Origin: Flagellimonas algicola
GTDB lineage: Bacteria; Bacteroidota; Bacteroidia; Flavobacteriales; Flavobacteriaceae
Direction of reading: 5' to 3'
Length of the DNA stretch: 64,000 nucleotides
Assembly: GCF_005937185.1 (NCBI RefSeq)
Contig: NZ_VCNI01000002.1
Coordinates: forward strand, 310,001-374,000
The position numbers and the translations under genes were made by a program. Below the pieces are notes generated by a model. The model worked only from the letters and a program-made list of their open reading frames with translations, ran no database searches and was not told the origin of the DNA. Below are positions 27,871 to 37,245 of the stretch, in pieces. How positions within the stretch are numbered: position 1 is the first letter of the stretch; each line of letters starts with the position of its first letter.

Positions 27871-30800
27871 TTATAAAGAAACATTTAAACCTAACGCTAT
27901 AGATCGAACCACTGGGTATCCCAGTTCAGCTTCACCAGCCGTAAAGAAACCACCTTCAAACTCTGGTTCTATGCTTGTGAAATCCGTCCACGTGAACAAG
28001 TTCTGTCCTGAAATAAACAATCTTAAATTATCTACATCTTTCCAAGGAACCGTATAACCAATCTGCAGATTTCTCAGTTTTACAAAACTGCCATCCTCTA
28101 CATACAAGGTACTTGCTGCGTAATTCCCGTGATCGCCAGCTGTCTGAGGCCTTGGATGGGTTCCAACCCCATTAATGTATGGATTATAATTGGCCGGATA
28201 ATTGCTCGCGATATCCGCATGCAATCCTTGAATAGGCCCATTCAGTACATCTCTTCCAAACAAGCCCGAAAAGAATGCAGTGAAATCCCAATTTTTATAT
28301 GCTGCTGTGAAATTTAATCCAAAGTTGACAGTCGGTAAGGTATTCCCCACGGCTACCCTATCATTCTGATCGATAATATTGTCTCCGTTCACGTCCCTGT
28401 ATTTGGCATCTCCCACAATGGGTTCAAACTCTCCCACCATAAATCCAGCTGGTAGGGCGGCAATATCCTCTGAAGTGTACAATCCTTGGTAGTCCCAAAC
28501 AAATAATCTTGCTCTTGGAGATCCTACTGATGTAATAGAGCTTCCAACAATACCCGTAAAACCGGCAGGAACACTTTTTACCGAGGTCTCCGTTGCAAAT
28601 GCATTGGCACTGATGCTATAGGTAAAATCCCCTTCAAGCTTTCTAAACGTTAGTGCAGTTTCCCAACCTTTACGTTCATTGGTCACGGCATTTAATCTTA
28701 TAGTACTGCCAAACCCAATACCGGCTGACGCGGGAACAGGAACATCGGCCAACAAGTTTTCAACCTCACCAAAGTAATAGTTTCCTTCAAAGGCCAATTT
28801 TCCATTAAACATTTCCAAATCCACACCAAAGTTATACTCACTCACCCTGGCCCAGGTCAAATCCGGGTTCCCTAATGCAGCATCCCTTGTTGCACCTGCC
28901 GCTGCCGTTCCTGTTGGACCTAGGTTATAGTTGGGTCCTCCAGCGCCTTGGGAAATTCCTGTGGTTCCGATATAGGGATTATCCCCTGCATCATTGTTCC
29001 CAACCTCCCCGTAGGCAGCCCTAAGCTTTAACTGGGAAATGGCATCAACGTTAAAGAAGGCTTCATTGTGTACGTTCCAACCTATATCAAGGGATGGAAA
29101 TACATCATCCCTGTTCTCTCCAAGAAATACAGAATAACTATCGCGGCGAACAGATGCCTTCAACAAATATCGATCATCAAAATCATAGGTGAATCTCGAT
29201 AGTAATGAGTGTGTCGCCACTGTTGACCTGCTGCTTCCCACAGTTGGGATTCCAGTTCCTTGAGGTGTTGCAGCCGAGACTTCAAACAAACCTGCTTCGA
29301 ATGCATTGAGGGAATTATCAAATGCGATGGAAGTGCCAAAAGAGGTTTCCTCCAAATCATTGAATGCCCCCATAAGTGAAAAGGTATGTTTACCAAAGGT
29401 TTTCTCATAGGTAAGCCTATGTTCAATATAGGTAGTCTGGTCCTCCGAATCAGCTACAGATAAAGCTGAACCTACTAAGGTGGTACGACGAATCTGATTA
29501 CGCGGGTTAAAGAGCTTGTTATAGCTTGTTCCCCGTTCTATTCCCAAACTAAAGTGGTAATTCAAACCGTCAAAAATGGTAAAGTCTGCATAGACATTTC
29601 CTAATATGTTGTGGGTCTCCGTGGTGTTTTTGTACAGGGCCGCAAATCCAATAGGGTTGACCATAAAGCTCAAATTATTGGTATCTCCATGACCATAGCC
29701 ACTAATTTTGGTTGGATCAAATACCGGAATAACAGGAAGAGCATCTATGGCAGTAGGAACGGCTAGACCCGCTGCAGCCGCATTGTCCTCTTCTGCTCCA
29801 CCGCTTAAGCGAACTCTATTAAAGGCAACATTCTGCCCTACTGTAAGACGATCCTTGATAACTTCAAAGGAAGAATTCAATCGAATCCCCGATCTATCAA
29901 ATTTCGGTCCTGGAACGGTTCCATCTTGATAGGTATGGTTAACCCCGAACAACACCGTGAAACGATCACCTCCTCCAGAAACGTTGGCGTTAAAATCTTG
30001 AAGGGTGGCTGTTCTGAACACTTCGCTTTGCCAATCTGTATCAATACCTGGTAGATTAAAGGCGTGGGCAGGCTGAAGTCCGCTAGCGTTGGGCGAATCA
30101 AAGGCTGCCCTAACAATTCTGGCCCAACCTTCAGCATTGGTCATATCAAGTTTTTCAGCAATTTGCTGAAAACCGGTGGTTACATTGGCACTAACACGAA
30201 GCTTTCCTTTTTGCCCCTTTTTAGTTGTAATCACAATGACCCCGTTACCAGCACGTGAACCGTATATGGCAGCGGAAGAAGCATCTTTAAGAATTTGGAT
30301 GTTTTCCACGTCGTTGGGATTGATCGTAGGTGCTCCTGAAAGAATAACCCCATCCACCACATACAGCGGGTTGTTGTCATCAAAGAATGCCGAACCCCTA
30401 ATCCTGATATCACCAATGGATCCCGGCTCACCATTGGCCACAACGGTAACCCCCGCAGCCCTACCTTGAAGTCGGTCGGTAATATTGGTGTACTGACTTT
30501 TTTCTGTTTCTCCTACATCGATAATGGAAACAGCCCCTGTCAAGGAACTTTTCTTTTGTTTACCATAACCAATCACCACTACTTCATCCAAAACATTTTG
30601 ATCTGCTTGAAGACTAACATTGATTGTGGTTCTTGCCCCTACAGGTATGTCTTGGGTGACAAATCCCACAAAGCTAAAGGTTAAAACTGCATTGGAATCG
30701 CCTACCACGATGCTGTAGTTTCCATCAAAGTCGGCCACCACACCATTGGTTGTGGATTGCTCAACTACCGTGGCGCCAGCAAGTGGCTGTCCATCTGCAT

Positions 30801-30906
30801 CGGTAATTGTACCTGTAATTGTATTTTGGGCGATTGCACTTGACTGCAGCCCAACTATCAGCCCCAGAAATAATAGGGCACTCTTAAATCTTATTATATA
30901 TTTCAT
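27871..30906 (-). CDS. SusC-like TonB-dependent transporter 2
   Basis: A 1011-residue SusC-family outer-membrane transporter. Signal peptide (SSAIAQ cleavage near 27), carboxypeptidase-D regulatory-like domain (ITGTITDADGQPLAGATV), TonB box region (VLDEVVVIGYGKQKKSSLTG), plug with DASSAAIYGSRAGNGVI, and a barrel ending IALGLNVSL. It is clearly distinct from SusC 1, for example in the barrel and in having the VVVIGYG box, so the locus carries two transporters of possibly different oligosaccharide preference. It lies 24 nt downstream of the surface lipoprotein gene and overlaps or abuts SusD 2. Confidence 0.95.
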   Translation of the reverse strand: MKYIIRFKSALLFLGLIVGLQSSAIAQNTITGTITDADGQPLAGATVVEQSTTNGVVADFDGNYSIVVGDSNAVLTFSFVGFVTQDIPVGARTTINVSLQADQNVLDEVVVIGYGKQKKSSLTGAVSIIDVGETEKSQYTNITDRLQGRAAGVTVVANGEPGSIGDIRIRGSAFFDDNNPLYVVDGVILSGAPTINPNDVENIQILKDASSAAIYGSRAGNGVIVITTKKGQKGKLRVSANVTTGFQQIAEKLDMTNAEGWARIVRAAFDSPNASGLQPAHAFNLPGIDTDWQSEVFRTATLQDFNANVSGGGDRFTVLFGVNHTYQDGTVPGPKFDRSGIRLNSSFEVIKDRLTVGQNVAFNRVRLSGGAEEDNAAAAGLAVPTAIDALPVIPVFDPTKISGYGHGDTNNLSFMVNPIGFAALYKNTTETHNILGNVYADFTIFDGLNYHFSLGIERGTSYNKLFNPRNQIRRTTLVGSALSVADSEDQTTYIEHRLTYEKTFGKHTFSLMGAFNDLEETSFGTSIAFDNSLNAFEAGLFEVSAATPQGTGIPTVGSSRSTVATHSLLSRFTYDFDDRYLLKASVRRDSYSVFLGENRDDVFPSLDIGWNVHNEAFFNVDAISQLKLRAAYGEVGNNDAGDNPYIGTTGISQGAGGPNYNLGPTGTAAAGATRDAALGNPDLTWARVSEYNFGVDLEMFNGKLAFEGNYYFGEVENLLADVPVPASAGIGFGSTIRLNAVTNERKGWETALTFRKLEGDFTYSISANAFATETSVKSVPAGFTGIVGSSITSVGSPRARLFVWDYQGLYTSEDIAALPAGFMVGEFEPIVGDAKYRDVNGDNIIDQNDRVAVGNTLPTVNFGLNFTAAYKNWDFTAFFSGLFGRDVLNGPIQGLHADIASNYPANYNPYINGVGTHPRPQTAGDHGNYAASTLYVEDGSFVKLRNLQIGYTVPWKDVDNLRLFISGQNLFTWTDFTSIEPEFEGGFFTAGEAELGYPVVRSIALGLNVSL

Positions 30907-30930
30907 TTTAATCTCTTTGTTATGCGTGAA

Positions 30931-31803
30931 TTATTCCTTGATGCCCAATCGTACATCGTCAACGTTGAATGAATTTCCTGAAGCTTCCGTATTAAATCCG
31001 ATGGCGAATACGGCGGACAAATCAGCTTCAATGTCCAAGTCGTCAAAAACAGCCTGCAAGTCTTCCACCACTATAGTGTTAAAGCCAGGGTTGCCCAGAA
31101 CTACGTCTTCACCCAAATCTGCCATGGTAATGGAGAATTCCTCCCCAGCACCAAAGAATATGTTCACGTTTGTAGCATCGTTCACGTTCGCATAACTAAA
31201 CTCGAATCTCGGTTGGTTAGAAATATCAAGTTCTTGAGTGAACAGTTCAATCCCGACCCAATCGCCTGAAGATGGACCAATCAAAGCAGAACCACTGCTA
31301 ATAAAGCTACCTTCTGAATATATGTCGTTCACTTCTTCTACAGCACCTTGCATCTGCTCTGTAAAACCTCCATCTGGCACATCGAAATTAATTTCAAGAG
31401 CATATACCAAATCAACTCCTTCTTCTACCGATACGCCTATAGTGGTACTCACCGCATTCCCGTTGGAATCTGTGACGTCAACGCTAATAACCGCAGTTCC
31501 GATGGAAACAGACCGTAAGGTTAATATAGAACCGTTAATACTGGCTTCTACCACACCCGGGTCACTGGAATTAACAACAAAGGACAAGGCATCGTTTTCC
31601 TGATCGTTTACATTGGTAGATAGATCAAACGTTTTTGGTCCGCTTATTTCTTTTAGGGTTTTGCTACTAATCGGGGTCACTTGGGGAGCCTGATTAATAA
31701 TAAGTACTTCTGGAAATTCAACCTCAATTGGGTTCTCACACGAAGAAAAGCCCAAAATCAGAATCAGACCCATCAAAGTAATTTTTCCAATAATTTTTTT
31801 CAT
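30931..31803 (-). CDS. Surface lipoprotein with Ig/cadherin-like domain
   Basis: A 290-residue lipoprotein (Cys22, LGFSSCENP), first gene of the SusC/D 2 operon. Residues about 35-130 form an Ig- or cadherin-like module (DLSTNVNDQENDALSFVV; VISVDVTDSNGNAVSTTIGV). The C-terminal 150 residues look like a beta-sandwich carbohydrate-binding module (LEINFDVPDGGFTEQMQGAVEEV; FEFSYANVNDATNVNIFFGAG; FNVDDVRLGI). It is probably a surface glycan-binding protein, analogous in position to SusE/F-like proteins but here upstream of SusC. I do not recognise a named family for the whole protein. Confidence 0.8.
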   Translation of the reverse strand: MKKIIGKITLMGLILILGFSSCENPIEVEFPEVLIINQAPQVTPISSKTLKEISGPKTFDLSTNVNDQENDALSFVVNSSDPGVVEASINGSILTLRSVSIGTAVISVDVTDSNGNAVSTTIGVSVEEGVDLVYALEINFDVPDGGFTEQMQGAVEEVNDIYSEGSFISSGSALIGPSSGDWVGIELFTQELDISNQPRFEFSYANVNDATNVNIFFGAGEEFSITMADLGEDVVLGNPGFNTIVVEDLQAVFDDLDIEADLSAVFAIGFNTEASGNSFNVDDVRLGIKE

Positions 31804-31857
31804 GAGTTATTTAGTTAATTGTTGTAAAGTTCGGATAAATGTATAAAAATTATTTTT

Positions 31858-31882
31858 ACTTTTTAAAATTTAGTAAGTAAGT
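31858..31882. promoter_or_regulatory. Candidate shared operator, site 5 (SusC/D 2 operon)
   Basis: ACTTT (31858-31862), 15 nt, TAAGT (31878-31882), 55 nt upstream of the lipoprotein start. A weak -7 candidate TACATTTA on the minus strand (31836-31843) lies between the site and the gene. Confidence 0.45.
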
Positions 31883-32213
31883 TTTGTTAAGTTGGCAATA
31901 CGCACTTCACCCATTTTGGTTTTCGATCAGCCCGACCCCTATATTTTATAGGGCAGTTCCCAATTATTAAACCAATTATGAATTCAGTATTTTTTCATAC
32001 TACATTTTACACATTTAACAAATCAATCGACAAAATTTAAGCTAATTCCTACTTTACCACATGGTTTGTTAAATCTCAATCGCAACTTATTTTACACCTT
32101 TCAATGTTACCTTAAGCGCAAAAACAACACCTATTATCATTCTGTTCGTTGTTTAGTATAGGTTGATCTCTCTAAAATATCTGTTTTAGCTTAAAAATCA
32201 TATAAATTAAATA
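31883..32213. other. Divergent intergenic control region
   Basis: AT-rich spacer between the divergent SusC/D 2 operon and GH29. I see no gene or terminator; each flank holds one operator candidate. Confidence 0.5.
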
Positions 32214-32238
32214 ACTTACTTTTGAACTTTTACTAAGT
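32214..32238. promoter_or_regulatory. Candidate shared operator, site 6 (GH29)
   Basis: ACTTA (32214-32218), 15 nt, TAAGT (32234-32238), 46 nt upstream of the GH29 start. The right half shares a 12-base identity, ACTAAGTTGTAT, with site 3. Confidence 0.5.
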
Positions 32239-32284
32239 TGTATCCTTTTAATAGAGATCAATAAGAATTCCAAAAGACAAACCT

Positions 32285-33892
32285 ATGAGATTAGTGCGCA
32301 ATACAGCCTTACTATTGGCGACCTTTATTCTTTATAGCTGCAATGAAAACCGAAGCAATGAAGTGGTCCAAATCCAATATTATGAATCCAATTGGGAGTC
32401 GCTCTCCCAACATCAAACCCCAGAATGGTTAAAGGATGGTAAGTTTGGTATTTATACCCATTGGGGCATCTACTGCTATTCCGGAATCAATGGAAATGTT
32501 ACCTGGAACTCGAGTGTGGCGTATATGAATCCTGAAAGTGAATGGGGACAAGATTTTGAACGGGTGCATGGCAAGCTTACCCCCGATTTTGGCTATAAGG
32601 ACCTAATTCCCAAATTTACCGGCGAGAAATTTGATGCAGATGAATGGGCGGATTTATTTGCCAAGTCAGGCGCCAAATTCGCCGGGCCTGTGGCAGAACA
32701 TCACGATGGCTTTGCCATGTGGGATAGCCAATATTCCAAATGGAACGCCGCCCAAATGGGACCCAAAAGAGATGTGGTGGGCGAGCTGGGCAAAGCCATT
32801 AAAGCCAAAGGAATGAAATTCGTCACCGCTTTTCATCACTCGGCCAATTGGTACTTTTTCCCTACTTGGGATAAAACCAAGGATTCAAGCAATCCCGAAT
32901 TTTCTGGCCTTTATGGCCCAATTCATGAAGAAGGCGATGTGCCCACCAAGGAATATATGGAGGAGTGGAAAGGGAAGTTGATCGAGGTGGTGGATAATTA
33001 CCAGCCAGATTTTGTGTGGTTTGATTTTGCGCTGGACATTATCCGGGAAGATTATGTAAAAGACTTCGTGACGCATTACTACAACTCTGGATTGGACCGC
33101 AACGAAGAGGTGATCATTTCATACAAGCACCATGACCTACCTCCTGGGGTGGGACTCTTTGATTTAGAATTGGGCGCAGCTTCCAAATTAACCCACTACG
33201 ATTGGATAACGGATACCACTATTGACAATGGGCCATCATGGGGCTACAGACCTAATTTGGAATATGAACCCGTAAACAACCTCATCGATAATTTGGTATA
33301 TCGGGTGAGCAACAACGGATACCTATTATTGAATATAGGACCAAAATGGGATGGAACTATTCCCGAAGAAGCCAAAAATGCCCTATTGGGCATGGGGAAT
33401 TGGCTAAAAATCAATGGTGAGGCCATCTATGGTACAAGGGCTTGGACCAAATCGGGAGAAGGACCTGGAAGCGAAGAAACCGAAGAAGAATATGAAGTGG
33501 TGGACGATCTAAAAGACCTGAATCCAGATGAAGAGGACGAGGACGAAGGCATGGATTTTGGAAAAGAGGACATCCGATTCACCACTAAAGGCAATGTGCT
33601 GTATGCAACCATACTGGGTTGGCCCGGTGATTCGGTGACCATTAAATCATTAGTACGGCATTCAGGCGATACGAAAGGCAAAAAAGCCTGGGGCTATGTT
33701 GATTTGGACGAGGATGCACAAAATCACATTTCGGGCTATTACCTTTACCCAGATGAAATTGAATCCATAACCATGTTGGGCGACGGAAATGCGTTGGACT
33801 GGGAACTCGTCCCTGCTGTGGGACTCAAAGTGCAAATGCCCAAGTCCCGCCCCTGTGAATACGCCTATGTGCTTAAAATAGTTCGCAAATAG
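32285..33892 (+). CDS. GH29 alpha-L-fucosidase, lipoprotein, with acidic insert
   Basis: A 535-residue lipoprotein (Cys19, LYSC) of glycoside hydrolase family 29, retaining alpha-L-fucosidases. Typical features are WLKDGKFGIYTHWGIY, FVTAFHHSANWYFFP, AEHHDGFAMWDS and PDFVWFDFALD, whose Asp (about residue 247) is the expected nucleophile. It continues with NLIDNLVYRVSNNGYLLLNIGPKWDG. The C-terminal beta-sandwich is preceded by an acidic loop (about residues 396-425, NPDEEDEDEG region). It is cell-envelope located and should release terminal fucose from oligosaccharides, cooperating with GH95. It is divergent from the SusC/D 2 operon and has its own operator candidate. Confidence 0.93.
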   Translation: MRLVRNTALLLATFILYSCNENRSNEVVQIQYYESNWESLSQHQTPEWLKDGKFGIYTHWGIYCYSGINGNVTWNSSVAYMNPESEWGQDFERVHGKLTPDFGYKDLIPKFTGEKFDADEWADLFAKSGAKFAGPVAEHHDGFAMWDSQYSKWNAAQMGPKRDVVGELGKAIKAKGMKFVTAFHHSANWYFFPTWDKTKDSSNPEFSGLYGPIHEEGDVPTKEYMEEWKGKLIEVVDNYQPDFVWFDFALDIIREDYVKDFVTHYYNSGLDRNEEVIISYKHHDLPPGVGLFDLELGAASKLTHYDWITDTTIDNGPSWGYRPNLEYEPVNNLIDNLVYRVSNNGYLLLNIGPKWDGTIPEEAKNALLGMGNWLKINGEAIYGTRAWTKSGEGPGSEETEEEYEVVDDLKDLNPDEEDEDEGMDFGKEDIRFTTKGNVLYATILGWPGDSVTIKSLVRHSGDTKGKKAWGYVDLDEDAQNHISGYYLYPDEIESITMLGDGNALDWELVPAVGLKVQMPKSRPCEYAYVLKIVRK

Positions 33893-33939
33893 AGCATAAA
33901 TGTAAAGGTGAGTTCAGAAACTATATGTTAATATTTATT

Positions 33940-33964
33940 AGTTTCTAACTTTAATTTAGTAAGT
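33940..33964. promoter_or_regulatory. Candidate shared operator, site 7 (family C)
   Basis: AGTTT-n15-TAAGT. The 15 bases TTAGTTTCTAACTTT from 33938 are identical to those at site 1. It lies 86 nt upstream of the family C start. Confidence 0.42.
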
Positions 33965-34050
33965 TTGGAGACAGCGGATTCCGCACAACTTAATTTGGTA
34001 AGGAAAGCGCTGAAAGAATACAACTATATGTAATTGGAAAAATAAAAAAG

Positions 34051-36237
34051 ATGAGAACTAAATCCTATGCGATAGCCATTGCGCTATTTCTAATTTCCTT
34101 GACCTACTCCTGGAGCCAGGTCAACCCAATCCAGCACTTCGATTTTGACAAGATCAGGGTGGAACGGCAAAAGGCCAATTTGGAAAGAGGAGAAACCTAT
34201 GTGCCCAAGGAGGTATTTGCTTATGTTACCGAAGCAAGTGGAAAAGAACACAATCTAAATGGAAAATATTACAAAAGCGTTCCCGGTGTAAAGGGAAATG
34301 CTGTTTTGTTGGACGGATACACTGCTTACGTAAACATTGAGGAGGAATTTGATGAGGAAGCTGACGCAGCAATTCGCGATGAACTTACAGAATTTACTGT
34401 TGAAAGCTGGGTGGCCCTTGGTGCCTATCCTAAAAATTTCTGTTCCATATTCAATCACCGAAGACCTTTATCCGACGGCTCCACTGAAGGTTACAGTCTG
34501 GAATTGGATTCCTGGGGAAGACCTGTTCTAAAGTTGGGAACTTATGAGGGAAAAATGGAAACGGTGATGAGCGATAAACAGTTGGAACTCAATGCATGGA
34601 CCCATGTTGCAGGAACCTATTCACCAGCAGGTGGAATGACCCTCTATATCAACGGGGAACAAGTTGCCAATAGAAAGTTTGAAGGCACCTTCTCCACTAT
34701 CAATTACCATGGTGATGTAGAAAAGCTAATAGGTAGAAGCAGGGTAGCCGCCAGACCTACTGGAACCATTCGGCCTGAAGGTACCGAAAAGTCATTGACC
34801 TATTTGGACGGGATTCTAGATGAACTAAAATTATATGATAAATCTTTGGACGCAAAAACCATTGCTACGGCCTACAAAAAGGAATCGAAATCATTGAGCG
34901 CACCTGCCCTCCCGAAAAGAAAATTCCCATCCGGGCCACAATCTCCCGGTGTTTTTAGAGCAGTTAATACTACCTTGGAATATTACCCTGGATGGGATGC
35001 CCCATGGGCCGTGGACAAACATGCGGATGTTGTGGTACAATTTGATGAAACGGATTGCAAGTTCGTATTCTGGAGAGGCACAGGCTATATCCCCAGCTGG
35101 GTAAGTGAAAATGGTATTTTCTTCAACAATGGTTTTAATGAAGGCTGGAATGACCATGGAAGTTGCGAGCCGATGTCGGACAAAAAAACCAAATACTCCA
35201 GCGTAAAGATCATTGAGAGTACTCCCGCCCGGGTGGTGGTACAATGGCGCTACGGATTGGTTGATGTGGTTGGGAACTTCGCTTTTGAAGATCCACAGAC
35301 CGGATGGGGCGACTGGACCAATGAAACCTATACTATTTATCCAGACATGTCCGCGGTACGTGAAGATGTTCTGCTTAGTAATGCTCCCAACGCTGCCCAT
35401 GAATGGCAGGAGAGTATGGTGGTCATGGAACCTGGTCAAAGGCCTGAAAGTGTATTGGAATTTGAAGCCCTTACCGTATCCAACATTGGTGGTGATAGTA
35501 AAACCTATTCTTGGGAGCACCAAGCACCCCCTTTATGGCCTCCGTATCCGCAAAACATCACCAATCAGATTGTAAACACAAAATCGAAATACAAGCCTTT
35601 TTCATCCCTTCGTCCACAAGATATTGCAGGTGGGATCAACGGTGGCCAACCCGCCAGTATGGATGTTTATGCAGGGGAGTTACGAAGAAACATCAGTGTA
35701 TTCCCATGGTGGAATCACTGGCCTGTGGCAACAAGGCCCACCGACGGTAGATTTGCCATGGTAGCGGATCGCGGCTCCCATGCCTCTCTGTCCCATTACT
35801 TCTGGAATGCCTATAAAACAACGGATCGTTCCATGACCAAGATCATGCTATGTGGAATGACGGACCAAAATATTGAGACCGTGGTCAAACAAAATAAAAG
35901 TTGGTCCAATCCCGCTGCCATTTCATTGGGAGATAATGCTTCCAAGGCCTATTACAAGCCGGAGGAAAAAGCCTATACAATTGCACTTGATGATCAAGTA
36001 CCTTCTTTGGCCATTACTTTGGATGCTTCCAAGGAGTCCCCGGTATTGAATCCGGCTTTTGTGGTTGAGAATTGGGGACAGCGAAATCTCTCTTCCATAG
36101 AGGTAAATGGAGAGGCCTTAAATGCTAAAGATGGTAGATACGGATTCAAGAACTCCCTCAACAGCGTTGACCTCATCGTATGGGTAAAAGCAGAATCAGA
36201 TGCTCCAATCACTATTGATATAGCAGCTCAAAACTAG
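34051..36237 (+). CDS. Uncharacterised LamG secreted protein, RGT-MSDK family member C
   Basis: A 728-residue secreted protein with an SPI signal peptide (cleavage near TYSWSQ). LamG jellyroll at about residues 55-285 (FTVESWVALGAYP; ILDELKLYDKSL). The core from about 295 has RGTGYIPSWVSENG, SCEPMSDKKTKYS, KIIESTPARVVVQWRYG, ETYTIYPDMSAVRED, WWNHWPV, DGRFAMVADRGSHASL and GMTDQNIETVV. These are the same landmarks as A, B and D, though MSDKK replaces MSDKQ. No acidic insert. It follows GH29 with a separate operator candidate and ends at a strong terminator. No characterised enzyme family recognised; a role in glycan depolymerisation or binding is inferred. Confidence 0.82.
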   Translation: MRTKSYAIAIALFLISLTYSWSQVNPIQHFDFDKIRVERQKANLERGETYVPKEVFAYVTEASGKEHNLNGKYYKSVPGVKGNAVLLDGYTAYVNIEEEFDEEADAAIRDELTEFTVESWVALGAYPKNFCSIFNHRRPLSDGSTEGYSLELDSWGRPVLKLGTYEGKMETVMSDKQLELNAWTHVAGTYSPAGGMTLYINGEQVANRKFEGTFSTINYHGDVEKLIGRSRVAARPTGTIRPEGTEKSLTYLDGILDELKLYDKSLDAKTIATAYKKESKSLSAPALPKRKFPSGPQSPGVFRAVNTTLEYYPGWDAPWAVDKHADVVVQFDETDCKFVFWRGTGYIPSWVSENGIFFNNGFNEGWNDHGSCEPMSDKKTKYSSVKIIESTPARVVVQWRYGLVDVVGNFAFEDPQTGWGDWTNETYTIYPDMSAVREDVLLSNAPNAAHEWQESMVVMEPGQRPESVLEFEALTVSNIGGDSKTYSWEHQAPPLWPPYPQNITNQIVNTKSKYKPFSSLRPQDIAGGINGGQPASMDVYAGELRRNISVFPWWNHWPVATRPTDGRFAMVADRGSHASLSHYFWNAYKTTDRSMTKIMLCGMTDQNIETVVKQNKSWSNPAAISLGDNASKAYYKPEEKAYTIALDDQVPSLAITLDASKESPVLNPAFVVENWGQRNLSSIEVNGEALNAKDGRYGFKNSLNSVDLIVWVKAESDAPITIDIAAQN

Positions 36238-36267
36238 GTCCAAGGCAAAATTTGAACCAGTATTTTC

Positions 36268-36315
36268 AACCCCGTTGACACTTTTTACAGGATGTAGACG
36301 GGGTTCTTTTTTTTT
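36268..36315 (+). terminator. Intrinsic terminator after family C
   Basis: AACCCCGT (36268-36275) pairs with ACGGGGTT (36298-36305) and is followed by a nine-T run. The remaining sequence to 36541 shows no gene or other structure. Confidence 0.75.
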
Positions 36316-36541
36316 ATGGTTAACCCAATATCGCTCCTTTGCCTGCCCAATTTTCCACTCATTCAAGGCATAAAATCTTTCCCAAACCATCCGAACGCCT
36401 TCATTTTCCTGCCTTAATAACTACAGGAATACTGTTCTCTGGTCAAAAAAACCTTGTTAACTATTCATGTAGGGTAAAATAAACAAAATGGTTGTGCTAA
36501 GAATCCCTGGAAAGTTTATCCGATAAATTGGAAATGGCCTT

Positions 36542-37219
36542 CTATAATTTGGCGAGTTTGATTGATCTAAAACTAACCTTATATCTTGATTCTGGATGAA
36601 TTTGAAACCCAATAAATCCTGATTTTTGTATGGAAGAATCTGATTCATACCAATCAACGGTTTTTATCCCATTTAACCAATGTTGAATGTGGTCTCCTTG
36701 AACACGGATGCGGACATGGTTCCAACCTTTTTTGTTATACAATTGTTTAATAGCTGATTTGTCAAGGTCACTTACACTAAGTTGTCTGCCATAGGGATCG
36801 TGCAGTTCTCCCCACCAAAGTTCCTTCTCTCCAGCCCATCCCCCTAGATCGAACTCATATCCTAACACTTGTTTTTCGGCATTCCATTTTCCACGATAGT
36901 ACACTCCTGAATTTCGGTTACCATCCCCCTCAAGCTTGCACCATAAAGTCAGCTCAAAATTTTCAAAGGCCTTCTCGGTGATCAGCCAGGATGGGTCCTC
37001 CGGATTTCGCTTGGATATGGTTGCGCCGACCAACATACCGTCTTCTACCTTCCACCACTGATTTTCTCCCTTCCATCCTGTTAAATCTTTCCCATTAAAC
37101 AATGAAATTGCAGTTCCATTTTGGTCAGATCTATGCTCTTGGGCGACACCCATAAAACTGGATACCATCAACACTGCCAAAAAAGCTGATAAAACCGAAT
37201 TTATTACTGACTTTCCCAT
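36542..37219 (-). CDS. DUF1080 (3-keto-disaccharide hydrolase-like) secreted protein
   Basis: About 225 residues from 37219, giving a clean signal peptide ending near GVAQ; an upstream ATG at 37243 is an alternative. The mature protein is a single DUF1080 beta-jellyroll: SLFNGKDLTGWKG, WWKVEDGMLVGA, FENFELTLWCKLEG, NSGVYYRGKW and a C-terminal KSGFIGFQIHPESRYKVSFRSIKL. DUF1080 proteins act on 3-keto-glycosides in the ketosugar pathway described in Bacteroides, acting with a TIM-barrel lyase. Just such a gene lies directly upstream here, so a paired role is likely. It is the last gene of the sulfatase operon. Confidence 0.85.
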   Translation of the reverse strand: MGKSVINSVLSAFLAVLMVSSFMGVAQEHRSDQNGTAISLFNGKDLTGWKGENQWWKVEDGMLVGATISKRNPEDPSWLITEKAFENFELTLWCKLEGDGNRNSGVYYRGKWNAEKQVLGYEFDLGGWAGEKELWWGELHDPYGRQLSVSDLDKSAIKQLYNKKGWNHVRIRVQGDHIQHWLNGIKTVDWYESDSSIQKSGFIGFQIHPESRYKVSFRSIKLAKL

Positions 37220-37245
37220 CTGGTTAAATTTTAAGTTGTGCATCT

